Below, piece after piece: positions 9,713 to 20,166 of a stretch of 64,000 nt of DNA. Each line of letters begins with the position of its first letter. The stretch's first letter is position 1. This stretch comes from Mesostigma viride (taxonomy: Eukaryota; Streptophyta; Mesostigmatophyceae; Mesostigmatales; Mesostigmataceae): contig RPFO01000050.1 of assembly GCA_009746045.1 (NCBI GenBank), positions 3,221,216 to 3,285,215 on the forward strand. Reading direction: 5' to 3'. The notes beneath the pieces are model-generated. The model saw nothing but the letters and a program-made list of their open reading frames with translations. It had not been told where the DNA came from and ran no database searches. The position numbers and the translations under genes were made by a program.

Positions 9713-11729
9713 TAAAAATATAATTACTTACAGCAGAGTGAAATCACTCAAACCAAAGCAAACGCCCAGCTATAAACCTATATACAGAGCCATGTCAAAG
9801 CTCTATACTACGATAAGACCAATGGAAACGCCTAACGGAGGAACCTAATAGCCCTGCTGCACCGCAAAATCAGCCCGCGTACGGCGGAGCATGATGTCAG
9901 CCATGGCCCGAGTCAGCGCCACCGACAAGCGCTGACGCCAATATGACGTCCAGGTCCGCGCCGACCATGGGGCCCGCTGGCCCTCCAGGTCCAGCCGGTC
10001 CTCCCGGAGCCGGCAACACTCCTTGAAGAAGGCGGAGGTCAGGGGCCCCGTGGCCCCAAACTCCTCCAGGACAAAGGGCACCACACGATGGTGCCCGACG
10101 TCGCCGTAGGCCAGGAGCTTGGCCCGCTCCGCCCGGTCCGCCGTGTAACCTGCCGTGAGGGAGGCCCCAGCCACGTGGCTAAGAGCCAAGGGCCGCGCCA
10201 CCGAAACGTCAATAAGCAGATGCCGGCCACCCCCCTCAAAGTCCAGCACCACGATGTCAGGCCGGTGGTTGGGGGAATAGAAGGCAGCGCCATCCGCATC
10301 CTCGGACCGGATGTTCGCGTGGGGGAAAACCGACCGAATCATGGCGAGCACCACCGTCAGGAGGACAGTGTGCAAATACAAATACCAATTCTGATTCTGT
10401 TGGCCCCCCATGCAGGCAAGGTAGTGAGTCCCCGTGGGATCCAGCGGCTGCCCACAGCTACCACAAGGCCGCCCGGCCGGAACAAGAGGCTGCGGGGCAA
10501 ATAGCTGGTGCCGGAGCGCCACCGAGTAGTGGCTGGGAGCCAAGGCGAATGGGGGGGCCATGGGAAGAGCACGAAGGTACGCCGAGCCCACACTCCGCAA
10601 GGAAAGCGAGAACAGCCACGCACGTCCCTGGGCGTTGAGGTCCGCGAAAAGAGCAATCCAATCAGCCGTGTGCAGAATACCCGCGTAGGTTTTCTGGTGT
10701 TTATCGATGACGCGAGCAGGGAATGCGGCGGGAGATTGAACGGAGGCGACCGAGGGAGTGCCGCGAGGGAGGTGGCGCTGTACCGCCTGAGCGGCACGGA
10801 CGGGAGAACAGGCCTGCTGGATCTCAGCATAGGCCTCCTGGATGGCGGTGACGAAGGGCAAAGGGCTGCTGGGGTCCAGGAGGTCAGGCGCTGCCGTTGC
10901 CAAAAGGGGCAGAAGCCGGCAGCTTTCCGCCCACGACTGAGCGACGGAGCCCAAAAAGGCTGCTGGGGCCAGCCGGGCGGCACGAGTCAGACCGCAGCCA
11001 CCCATCCGTGCAGGCAGGGAGGCAATGCGAATAGCATGTGGCGGGAGGTCGGGGCCCGGGACCAGCTGCGCCAAGGCCGACTGGATGCGCTCGTCGTGGC
11101 CCTCGGCGGCCAGCCGGACCTGAGACGGAAGAGCGCCCCGGAGCCAGTGAACGACGCGAGGGTGAGCGCAAAACCACAGAAGCAGACCCTTGGTCTGCGA
11201 ATCATGAAGGCGCGCAATCAAGGGCAGTACCTCAGTGCGTGCCTCGAGGGCGGCCCGCAGAGCATCGATGACAAACGCGGGGTCGCCAACCGGAACGCCG
11301 AGGACATCCAACCCATGGAGGCGCTCGTCCCGGCCCAAGAGCTGGGGCGGAAAGCCGGAGCAATCACCTTGGGGCGAGTACACCGCGCACTTGGCAAGGG
11401 TCAACTGGAGGTTGATGTCGGCCACCGCGGTCTGCAGTGCCAGCAGAGCCGCGGTGGTGTCCGGCACAGGGCCCAGAAGGTAGATATCATCCAAGTAGGC
11501 CTGAATAGCGACCGCCGGGTGGGCAGCATGGACCGCTTGGAGGCAACCCTGGAGGGGGGCGGCAAAGTACAGGGGTCCCAGGGGGTCCCCTTGCTGGGTG
11601 CCCGACCGCGACAGCAGGCCGCCGCGAGTGCCGTCCTCCATGATGTGAACCAGTTGGCCGGGCTGGCCGTAGCACACGGCTGTCCAAGCGTACAAGTCCT
11701 CGAAGGACTCCATGTTTGATGATATATTT
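9699..11729 (-). mobile_element. 5'-truncated R2-like LINE inserted in the Ty3 RT
   Basis: A direct repeat TTGATGATATATTT at 9699-9712 and 11716-11729 flanks a 2003-bp minus-strand insert (9713-11715). It is GC-rich and codon-biased unlike the AT-richer Ty3 host. It begins within the RT domain, so the 5' part was lost on insertion. It ends about 130 bp after its stop codon in an AT-rich 3' tail. The duplication and truncation indicate target-primed reverse transcription. It is younger than the Ty3 copy. Confidence 0.92.
9845..11715 (-). pseudogene. LINE RT plus restriction-like endonuclease, 5' truncated
   Basis: About 620 uninterrupted codons. The N-terminal part is RT: GTQQGDPLGPLYFA and AYLDDIYLLG (the catalytic YLDD, near 11487-11504), followed by thumb-like sequence. 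The C-terminal third has a zinc knuckle CGSCGQ...THYLAC (CX2C...HX3C). It is followed by a restriction-like nuclease core, HRPDIVVL then HLLIDVSV, giving PD and D spaced about 15 residues apart. This order (RT, CCHC, PD-D/ExK nuclease) is that of the early-branching LINE clades R2, NeSL and CRE, not of L1. The nuclease would nick target DNA and RT would extend from it. The start and palm motifs before QGD are missing. The apparent frame continues antisense into Ty3 upstream, which is accidental. Confidence 0.85.
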
Positions 11730-13105
11730 AATAAGGTTAAAGGTTCTACCTGTTTCACAGTACTAGATTGTGCGGATGGTTTTTGGCAACTACGTATAGC
11801 TCCTGAGGATTGCCACAAAACCGCCTTTGCTACCCCTTTTGGGCATTACCAGTTTAGAGTAGCGGCTCTGTAACTCTCCTGCCTCTTTCCAAATGTTAAT
11901 GAATGAAGTGCTTAGACCTGTTATGGGAAATTCTCACCTCCCTCAAGAGTCCTCTGATTTAAAGGATCCTTCCTTCTCCTCTGTTTCTTTATCTGAGCAT
12001 GACCGTTCTTGTGCTCAGGCTTACTTAGATGATATCCTTATTTATTCTCCTGATTTCGAAACGCACCTACGTGATTTAAAGAAAGTATTAGAAATCATGG
12101 CTGAAAATTCCTTATGGGCGCGCCGTGCTAAAGTTCGCTCTGGTAGGAGTGTCCCATTTTTAGGGCACGTCCTGTCAGATGCCGGGGTTGCTACCGACCC
12201 GGACAAGACTAAGTCAATTTGAACAGGAATGGCCTACCCCTACCGACGTTAAAGGTGTACGTAGTTTTCTAGGAATTGCTTCTTACTATAGGCGTTTTAT
12301 CCCGCGTTTCGCAACTATAGCAGCCCCTATTAATCATCTATTAAAGAAGGATATCCCCTTTGTTTGGAGTAGTGAGTGTCAGTCGGCTTTTCAGTGTCTA
12401 AAATCCCTACTCCTCTCCCCTCCCGTACTCATCCTACCGGATACTACTAAACCCTTTGTTGTAGCTACAGATGCTAGCAAGGTAGCTATAGGGGGCGTCC
12501 TTCTCCAGGATCAGGGTCAGGGCTTACAGCCAATCGAGTATATCTCTAGGACAATGCTTCCTGCGGAGCGTAACTATCCCGTACACCAGCAGGAACTATT
12601 AGCTGTGGTGTATTGTTGCCACGCGTGGCAGCACTTTCTTAAAGGTGCTCAATTTGATGTTTGTCTGAATGAACCCTGTGAGATTGATCCTTATAGATTA
12701 GTTATCCAGACGGATCACCGTCCCCTTACCCATCTTCTCTCACAACCCAACCTTACCCCTCGTCAAGCGCGCTGGATGGAGTTTTTAGCACAGTTTTCCC
12801 CTTTTAAACTTCAGTATGTTAAGGGTGTAGATAACATAGTACCAGATGCACTCTCCCGTCGTGCAGATTACTCCTTTTTCGAGGACCTTGATGTTCTCAA
12901 TACTACTCTAGTTCCTACTACTATGGGTGTAACCCCGTATGGTGAACTACCTGATGATGAATCCTATGCCTACCTCTTTCATACAGCTGTTCGCATGCCT
13001 GATCTCCTTTCTCACGTAGGACTCTCTCTCCCGTGTGAGGCCCTTCCTGTGGCCTCGGTGGGGGGGAGGGGAAAAATAAAATTTCTATACCGCTTAGCCA
13101 TATAG
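11716..13105 (+). pseudogene. Pol part 2: RT palm and RNase H
   Basis: This resumes with DDIFNKVKGSTCFTVLDCADG, the RT metal-binding strand. A stop near 11872 is best explained by a one-base shift, because PASFQMLMNEVLRPVMG follows in another frame. The catalytic AYLDDILIYS box is at 12019-12042. A second shift near 12215 leads to the connection (VRSFLGIASYYRRFIP) and RNase H (FVVATDASKVAIGGVL, YPVHQQELLAVV, VIQTDHRPLTHLL, NIVPDALSR). A third shift, in the G/A run near 13060-13085, joins it to the integrase. The domain order is typical of Ty3. At least three breaks make this copy non-coding as assembled. Confidence 0.88.
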
Positions 13106-14740
13106 CGACTAGGTCAGGAAAGTCTTATGAAAACATAGTCCCTCTAGGACCTCCCCTTCTCTTTGGCAAGGCGGTAGGAGATCTCTTTAAACCTGTTCTG
13201 GATACCTCTGTAGCGATGCCTACCTCTGATCTTGAACGCCTTATTAGTAGATTTACGGCCACTGAGCCGGAAGCATTAGCTGCCATTGCTGCCCATCCCC
13301 AACAATTAGGCAAGCACCCTTGTAAATTTGTAGGTGGATTTTTATATGTGCAGATAGCAGATTCTCCCCCTCAATGGCGCCTGTATGTCCCTCCTATCTG
13401 TCGCTCCTCCTTGCTCTTTGAGTTGCATGACTTAGCTGCTCATCAGGGTGGTAAACGGGTACGGGACCTAGTAGCCCGCTCTTACTACTGGCCTTCCCTT
13501 TTAAAGGATGTAGATGAGTATGTTAGAACCTGTCAATCTTGCCAGGAGATGAAACCCAACAATGTAGGACAGATAGCAGAGCCTAGGACCTTACCTGATC
13601 CCATCATGCCGTGGGACTCCATTATGATGGATTTTGTAGGACCTTTTAGGAAGAATGATAGAGGTAACGCCCAGATCCTTGTTTTTGTAGATCGTTTTAC
13701 TCGTATGTGTCATCTCGTGCCGTGTCCCTTAGAACTCACCGCACGCGATTGCGCACGCCTATACCTTAATAACGTATATAGATATCATGGTTTGAGTAGG
13801 CAGTTTATTAGTGATAAGATAAGTTATTTACTTCTGATTTTTGGCAGCAGTTCTTCGCTGCTATCGGTACCAAGGTCACCTTCGGTACTGCCTACCACTC
13901 CTCCTCGTCTCATTTAGTAGAACGTTTGAATAGGGTAGTGGAAGAAGCTCTGCGGCACTATGTGAATGGCTCTGGGAGTGATTGGGAGGATTATCTATGT
14001 TGGTAGAGTTTTCCCTTAACAACTGCCCTCAGGCTGCGCATGGTTATACGCCCTTCTTCCTAGATACTGGTAGACAACCTCTTACCCCTACCTCTCTCTT
14101 AGCTAGTCCTTTAAGGGACAAGGATGATGTGTCCCGGGATACTGTAGAAGGTGTGCAGGCGTTATTAGATAAGATGAAGAATGCACACGACAACGCTATT
14201 GCAGGGTACCATAGGGCGCAGGCCAAATACCTTGCTAGGTTGCGTGCCTCATTAGATAGAAGAGCACCTGAGATAGAAATAGGAGATTTAGTCTTAGTAG
14301 AAGGCCCCCGTGTTGGCCGCTTCGCTCATAAGTTCGAAGCTGAACTGAAAGTGAAACTTAGGCCCGCCTTCTTAGGACCCTTCCGTGTGTTGTCTAGAGT
14401 AGGTAATTTCCTGTATGAGATAGATATTCCTACCTCTTGGCAGACCCACTCGCGCACCTTTCATAGAAGCCAGCTGAAGCTCTATCATCAGAGCACGTTC
14501 GCTGGTAGAGAATTAGCCCCTGCCCCTTTAGAGCATAATCCGGATACTGGTGAGGTAGAGGATGAGGTAGAGGGTATCGTGGCCCATAGAGATATCAAAA
14601 AGGGCCGCGGTACCCAGCGCCAGTATAAGGTGAAGTGGATGTATGCTCGTAGTGAGGTAGATAAGGTCTGGTATACGGAGAGTGAGCTAGATGGGTGTAG
14701 TCGCCTGCTGCAGGAGTATAAAACCCTGCATAAGCTCTAG
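13106..14740 (+). pseudogene. Pol part 3: integrase with C-terminal chromodomain
   Basis: The integrase has an HHCC finger (ELHDLAAH...CQSCQE), catalytic D at MMDFVGPF (about 13627) and D at QFISDK (about 13810). After a frame break near 13825-13920 the glutamate lies in HLVERLNRVVEEAL. Then come the GPY/F-like module (LGPFRVLSRVGNFLYEI) and a chromodomain at about 14560-14735: VEGIVAHRDI, YKVKWMYA, WYTESELDGCSRLLQEY. Chromodomains on integrases steer insertion to marked chromatin. The protein ends at TAG 14738-14740. Frame breaks at about 13825 and between 13917 and 13982 disable the copy. Confidence 0.88.
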
Positions 14741-14816
14741 TTGTAGACCTTCTCCTCTCTTATGTTATGTCTGCTGTCGACGGGTGGTTGGTTGTCCCCT
14801 CCCCTCCGCAGCCGTC

Positions 14817-17113
14817 ATGTCAGAGCCTACCCCTCCGGCTGAGAGCTCGCTGCCGTCCCCGCCCCCACCGGACCCTGAGCTGTATTTCGAGGCCCTTCCG
14901 GGCCGCTGGGTGTCACGGTCAGTTACCGGGTGGCGTTGTGCAGCCGGCCCTCCAGGCCCAACATGCGGTTTAGTCAGGGCTGCCCTCTTTGGGGTCACGT
15001 GGTACGGCCCTTCCCCTGATGACCGCACCAGCTTGTTTTGCACGGGTTCGACGATGCCGGGCACTGTTTGTTAGGGTGTGGTTCCCGCTGTCCAGCCTTG
15101 GGACAGATAGCTGCGGTTCTCCAGTGCTCCGGTGTTCTCCTACCTTTCTACCCCTGTGGGCCGCTCCTGCCTACGGGATGTGTTCCCCTGGCTTCCGGCT
15201 GAGGGTGATGCAGAGGTAGATGAGAACCCCTGCGACCTTCTACGGGCCGTAGAATTCATGGAGATAGCTGATCAGTCGGCGGGATTAGCAGTTGGTGATC
15301 CTGCCCCTACGGGCGCCCCAGCCGAGGTACATTATACTCCAGAATATTCAGCCTCGAGCGCTGCGTCCTCCTCCTCGCGTCTGCTCCCTCCCCTGTCCCG
15401 TCGTCCCCACGGTCGACCCGGTGTTGCAGTGGAGCCTACCCCTTGGGTTTGCCTGATCCTCTTCGGCGACGGTTTCGGCTATGCAGGCTCAGATCCAGTC
15501 CCTGACCACGGCGTTCGGGGCCTTCATGGCGGCCCAAGCGCAGACTCCGGCCACGCCAGGTGGGGTGTCTGTGGTGTCCGCGCCCCCTACCCCTTCGGTT
15601 GTTTCGGCACCTGTGGTTTCGCCTGCTCCGCCCCTTCCCCTTCGGTTGCTGCGGCTCCGACACCTCTGGTTGCCTCTGTGCCTGCGGCCGACGTTTCTGC
15701 GCCGCGACGCGAGTCTTCCGCCCCAGCGGCTGTGCCCGCCGTCGCCTCCTCTGGGCCGCCCGCTGCGCCATCGCAGCCAGTGCGGGGTTTCTTCAGCGAC
15801 ACGGGCGATCATCCCAGGCTTTGGGAGGGTGGTCCCCCGCAGAGGATTCCGGTGCCCGACTGGAGCTTGGATGGCAACCAATCTTATGCCGGACTGCCTG
15901 TCCCTACGGGCCCTATTTTCAATATGTGGCCTGAGGGTGCGCCGGCAACGGAGACCGGCGCCAGCTGCGGTGGCGGGTCCGTCACGGCCCTCTCTGGCTT
16001 CGGGTCCGGCGCGACCTCCTGTTGTACCAGTGCCACCTGCGTCGGTGTCGGCTCCCGCCCCTGCTTCGGCCCCTGCTTCGGCCCCTGCCCTTCGGCCTCG
16101 CGGTCTTTGGCTGCGGTTGTTCGGTCCACCGGTCAGGATCCTCGCGCCACCCGCGCTGCCGATTCCCTCCGGGAGTTGTCCCAGGGTGATCGGGACAGGG
16201 CCCCTTCTGTGGTGCATGCGACGCCGGAGTCGCGCGACACGCCCGTTCCTGGGTATGGTATGTCCGCACTCGCCTGCCGCCAGTGTGACCTGCCGCGCGC
16301 CTCCGCCGAGCTTGCCATCTCGCCCATGTCCTACGGGTTCTCCCAGGTGTGTCGGGCGCCTCGGGATCGTGGCCTACCCATTGAGACTGATCGGCCTCCT
16401 TTCGACATGGTTATTTTAGCTGATCCTGTGTTCCAGGGTGAGATCCTGGTTCGGCGCGTTCTGTATCGCTGGGCTAGGCGCCACAACGACTTGGACACCT
16501 ACGGTGGGTTCCAGTGGGCTTACCCTCCGCCTCTGGGCATTATGGCTTCGGATGCCCTTACGGTAGAGTTTCCTGCGGTACCGGGTGCTACGTACACACG
16601 GTCCTCCAGCCCATCCTTGAGTGGGATGCCCGTCGCCCGGCGCCTATCCCGGGCCAGGGTCTAGACTCCCGTGGTCACCCTCCTCCTCGGGCCAGCGACT
16701 ACCTAGAGACATTCGGGTCGCGACAGTGTGCTCGTCGGTGGCGCTCCCGAGAGGTTCGGCACATCCGGTTGTGGCCGTCCAACGTGGAGCCCCTGGTGGA
16801 CCTGTTCTTCCCGACGGGTTTGCGCCCTCGGATCCGGTACCATCGCCTCCTCCTGCGGGCCCTCTGTTTGATCGCGGTAGAGCCTTTCCTTCGCCTCTTT
16901 GCCTGTGGCTTCCTGGACTGGGCCCGTGGCCAGGTCGTTCTTACGCAGCATAGGTATTACTGGGCCTTTCTGGGCCTTTTTCCTGACGGCGTGTGGGCCG
17001 ATGTTTTCCTCACTGTAGATAGGCATGACAATGCCGAGGATGTGGCCCACTACCAGGCCTACCTGGAGGTCCTGCTGGCCTCTCGTGGCACTTATCAGAC
17101 GGATGGCCACTAG
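14817..17113 (+). pseudogene. Extra ORF downstream of integrase, unknown function
   Basis: About 2.3 kb of coding-like sequence between pol and the 3' LTR, broken into frames. It starts MSEPTPPAESSLPSP (14817), stops at 15074 and resumes from about 15132. There are shifts near 15480-15650, and the last part (about 16560-17113) lies in a third frame. It has a long Pro/Ala/Val-rich, probably disordered middle. A more structured end has FDMVILADPVFQGEILVRRVLYRW, then RASDYLETFGSRQCARRWR and ALCLIAVEPFLRLFACGFLDWARG. No clear signal peptide or convincing transmembrane anchor was seen, so an envelope role is not supported. An added structural or movement-type protein is possible but not shown. Confidence 0.5.
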
Positions 17114-17479
17114 ATAGAGGGCCTTAGGCCCGACCTGAGGGTGTTGTCCCTCCGGTATATAGAGTCGCCCTCATATTCTGGCCAGTTGGTTGGCTGTTCT
17201 TGGTCCTTAGTGCTGATGTGTTTACTCTGTGTGTCCTGCCCAGTGCCGTCCCCCCCGGCCAGGACTCCGTTCCAGGCAGTTAGGGGAACCTCCCACCAGG
17301 CTTGGTGCTGGCTAACCCTACACCACCCGGCGTGGTGGTGGATCGAGACCGTGTGAACTATTGGTGCTCTGTATCTGGGATGGTCTATCGATTGTGTTGG
17401 TGTGTGCTGGGTGCATTAGGTTTTTCCTACCCCTTGGGTTTCCTTCTCTCTGCGTAGGGAGAGGGCTCCCTACCTTTTG
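17114..17479 (+). other. Ty3 3' non-coding region
   Basis: Sequence between the extra ORF and the polypurine tract. No open frame of note. It contains only short GC-rich stretches. Confidence 0.5.
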
Positions 17480-17490
17480 TGGGGGGGAGG
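17480..17490 (+). promoter_or_regulatory. Polypurine tract
   Basis: The purine run TGGGGGGGAGG lies immediately before the 3' LTR. This is the expected position of the plus-strand primer for reverse transcription. Confidence 0.8.
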
Positions 17491-18059
17491 TGTTACGTCG
17501 CGTAACAATTCGTTGTAGTTACGGACGTAAATTAGGTCCTTGGCCTCGGTTGTTCCTAGGTTTACGTGTAGTTCTAGCTGGGACATGATTGTCCTCGTAA
17601 CAGTACTGTGGTATATTGGGTGCCTTTGGGCGCCGCGCCGCGTACTTTATTAGTGGTCCTTATCCTTCGGTAGAATGTAGTGGACCGGCGTGCATCTGTG
17701 CACCTGCCTGTGTTTCTGTGTTTCTGCAGGCGAGGGCCAGGTCGGCCCGAGCCTGTTGGACCGTTGGTGACCATTTATGCACGTTCCACTCCTTGTGTGG
17801 TCACTCGGCGTGTGTTAAATGAATTAACACATATTAGCTTGGGTCACGGCAGTGTAGTTGTGTTTCCTTCCTCTATTCCTGGAGTAAACGGGTTTGGTTA
17901 AATGGCTTATGGCGTATTACAGTAGCACATATGTAAATGCATTGAGATCTGGATCGTCTCGTTCGTCTTTCGCTAGGGGTTTAACTAGAGGCGGCCTTAC
18001 TAGCCTAGGTAGCATCAGGACAGGTAGAGGTAGAGGTGGCGGCCGAGGCTTGCGGCGTA
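17491..18059 (+). repeat. 3' LTR of the Ty3 element
   Basis: Begins TGTTACGTCGCG and ends GGCGTA, directly abutting LINE ORF1 sequence. It lacks the ACA that follows in the 5' copy, suggesting slight end trimming. About 99% identical to 5297-5866 by eye. Confidence 0.92.
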
Positions 18060-18805
18060 TCGAAGTGCTTGACGATGACATTGTGGCTGCGCTTGTCGAG
18101 CTCGGCCGCCTCGCGAAGGTCGAGGGCTTGTTGCTTGAGTTGTGCCGCGATGGTGGAGGTGGTGGAGGTGCGCATGATGCTTAAGCAAGTCCGCCCAGGT
18201 GGAGGGAACATCACTGGCCGGGCCAGCAGGTGCCGGCTGGGCAGCGATTTCCTGCACCGCTTGGGCGGTGAGGCCGGCGGTGTCATGCAAGCTCTCAAGG
18301 GCGGTGGCGGTGGCTTGAAGGCGTTGCATGGTCGAGGTCGAGGAGCTGGGCTTTGATGTCGGCAGTGAAGGTGGAAACGGCGGTGGAGGTGGAGGCGGCG
18401 GCGGTGGAAATGTGAGGAAGTTCAGCAGTCAGCGTGCCGCCGATTGCTGAAATGTCGGCAGCAAGGGGGGTCACGTGCTGCTGGAAGGCTTCCGTCAGGA
18501 TGGAACGGAGTGTGGGGGCGGAGAAGCCGGAGATGGATGGAGCCCAGATCTCGCCGTCGGAGCGCTTGAGAAGGGAGTTGAGGATGGCGTGCTGGAGTTC
18601 GGGGCGCTTGCACCCGGGCAGCAGGGTGAGGTGTCGCCAGAGGCGGCCGTCCGGGAGGATGAGGCGATTGTTGTCGTGGAGATGGAGGCACACTGGTCGT
18701 AAAGCGAAGCGTAGTCCCCGAAGAAGATGCATCTCGATCATAGCATCGGTCGGAGACGGGTTGGTCCAGTCGTAATCAGTGACCATGAAAGGCAGTTGCC
18801 GAAAG
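18060..18805 (-). pseudogene. L1-like ORF1, N-terminal half (other half at 4929-5296)
   Basis: The minus strand encodes the N-terminal and coiled-coil part of the ORF1 protein whose end lies left of the Ty3 element. It has LPFMVTDYDWTNPSPTDAM, then LPGCKRPELQHAILNSLLKR and SGFSAPTLRSILTEAFQQH. The alanine/serine heptad-like region is AADISAIGGTLTAELP. The same protein occurs at 35001-36115 (RSLLKEALEEHVDPIAADVAAIGGTLTAELP). A frame shift is present near 18330. The first codons near 18805-18867 come from an unrelated plus-strand LINE tail, so the true start is missing. Confidence 0.75.
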
Positions 18806-19020
18806 CTGGGCATAGCTTGATAGATCATGGGGATGCAGGCATCACCCTGGTGCGGCACCCCGAGCAAGTGTCGTTTACATTCCCACCCTTGCAGGAAGTA
18901 GCTTAGAATGTATTAAAAGCCATATGCCCGGCCTTCTCTGGGATATGTGCTACATATACTCCCAACGGAGTTATGTTCCTAATTAATTAATTAATTAATC
19001 AATTAATTAATTAATTCATT
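18806..19020 (+). mobile_element. LINE 3' end with TTAA tail (plus strand)
   Basis: Plus-strand 3' terminus with the blocks GCTGGGCATAG, TTTACATTCCCACCCTTGC and AGGAAGTAGCTTAG. The ACTCC-CAAC-GGAGT hairpin near 18960-18974 is followed by a long (TTAA)n tail to about 19016. Head-to-head with the ORF1 fragment on its left. It matches 50810-50981 and the reverse complement of 34708-34860. Confidence 0.75.
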
Positions 19021-19179
19021 CATTAATGTGCTACATGAAGCTTTGAACGGAGTCATGTTATAATTTATATTGTTTGATCCCGACCAAACGATGTATTTGC
19101 GTTTTTAAAAGTAGTTAGCCCATGCTTTTGGATAGCACTCGTACGTAGGACATCTTGCTCAGCACCGGCCAGTCAGGTA

Positions 19180-19530
19180 CACTACGGGAACTCGGCTTTG
19201 AGAATGGGTGAGAAATGGTGAGAAAAAGGGTGAGAAAGGTGAGAAAAAGGGTGAGAAATGGGTGAGAATGGGTGAGAAAGGTGAGAAAAAAGGGTGAGAA
19301 TGGGGTGAGAATGGGTGAGAAAACACGTTTCTCACCCGGGTGAGATTGCCCCAAAAAGGTGAAAAAAGGGGAAAAACGTGAGAAAAATCTCAAAAAACAG
19401 GACGTGAGATAAGTGAGAAAAACGGGAGGTGTGAAACGTGAGAAAAGTGAGAAAATCAGGACGTGAGAAAAGTGAGAAAAGTGAGAAAAACAGGACGTGA
19501 GAAAAGTGAGAAAAGTGAGAAAACACAGCG
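19180..19530 (+). repeat. Left terminal and subterminal GTGAGAAA array of the CACTA element
   Basis: After CACTA comes an irregular array of GTGAGAAA/GTGAGAATG motifs. By analogy with En/Spm subterminal repeats these would be transposase-binding sites. The array is nearly the reverse complement of 37785-38129. It yields spurious FLTFLTF reading frames on the minus strand. Confidence 0.85.
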
Positions 19531-20160
19531 CTGAAAAACACACCCATAATGCAATATGCTGGCAGCAGACACGTGCATGCAGTGCCAGTAACAACCGCTG
19601 TTCAAAACAGCACGAACAATCATGATTTTTTCATTAATTTGTTTGAATAATTTTAATGTTTACAGCTGCAAGAACCCGTTGATTCAACTATTCAACACTG
19701 TTATGGCGTTATGTACATCTTCGGCATTCAATGCCTGTTCAACACATGCAGTCTGTTATGGCGTTATGACATCTTCGGCATTCAATGCCTTTCATCAAAT
19801 ACTATATGGCAGCTAGCTAACGAAGCGGGCCGCTCGACAGGGCGTCACATGCTGACTTGAAAGTGGGACCGCTTGCATTTTACTCTCGTGGTGCCTGCAA
19901 GAAATCAAGCAAACCGACACAATATATGCAAGAGGAAAAGAAATCAGATCCTTGACATAGACGTAAGCGTTCTACAAGGATCCTGAGCTCAGCACCACCT
20001 AACTAACAATCCATGCAGCAAATGTGTATGGCAAATCAAACCAAGCAACATACAATTGTTTGTGGTTGTCTCTTTGATACAATTCCATGCATGCAAGAGG
20101 GGGGGAAAAAAACAGGCCCTTGCAGATAAACATCTATACCTTCAAATGCCAAAAACATGA
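19531..20160. other. Left arm of the CACTA element, non-coding
   Basis: AT-rich sequence with repeated ATGGCGTTATG and TCTTCGGCATTCAATGCC motifs. It is shared in inverted form with 37260-37790 and, more diverged, with 40530-40940. Homology to the derivatives fades after about 20030. It likely includes the 3' UTR of the accessory gene. Confidence 0.65.
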
Positions 20161-20166
20161 CACCTA

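Larger units (their letters stand above)
5297..18059 (+). mobile_element. Ty3-type chromovirus LTR retrotransposon, nested
   Basis: A 12.8-kb element between two about 570-bp LTRs, with an inferred primer-binding site, a polypurine tract and plus-strand genes. The order is RNase H1 N-domain ORF, gag with a CCHC knuckle, protease, RT, RNase H, integrase, chromodomain, then an extra ORF. Integrase after RT-RNase H marks it as Ty3, and the chromodomain as a chromovirus. A 2.0-kb R2-like LINE interrupts RT. Only about five small LTR differences were seen by eye, so insertion is recent, yet gag and pol carry several single-base frame breaks. It sits inside a LINE ORF1 (halves at 4929-5296 and 18060-18805). 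A target duplication was not clear, perhaps because the 3' LTR end is trimmed. Confidence 0.93.

Noticed and set aside
10508-11719. A 403-residue plus-strand ORF opposite the R2-like RT
   Set aside because: It is the antisense shadow of a GC-rich RT gene with clear catalytic motifs. It has no recognisable domain of its own.
14817-17113. Envelope protein, which would make the Ty3 element an errantivirus-like retrovirus
   Set aside because: No convincing signal peptide, fusion segment or C-terminal anchor is visible, and the integrase has a chromodomain, typical of non-enveloped chromoviruses.
18005-19020. Twin-priming inversion of a single LINE
   Set aside because: The minus-strand ORF1 piece continues across the Ty3 element into its own 3' UTR at 4.6-5.3 kb. 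The two head-to-head pieces are therefore separate insertions.
19115-19594. Phe/Leu/Thr/Ser-rich membrane-like ORFs here and at 37726-38127, 34319-34519 and 43050-43322
   Set aside because: They are readings of the CACTA subterminal GTGAGAAA and GTGGTAAAA arrays, not membrane proteins.
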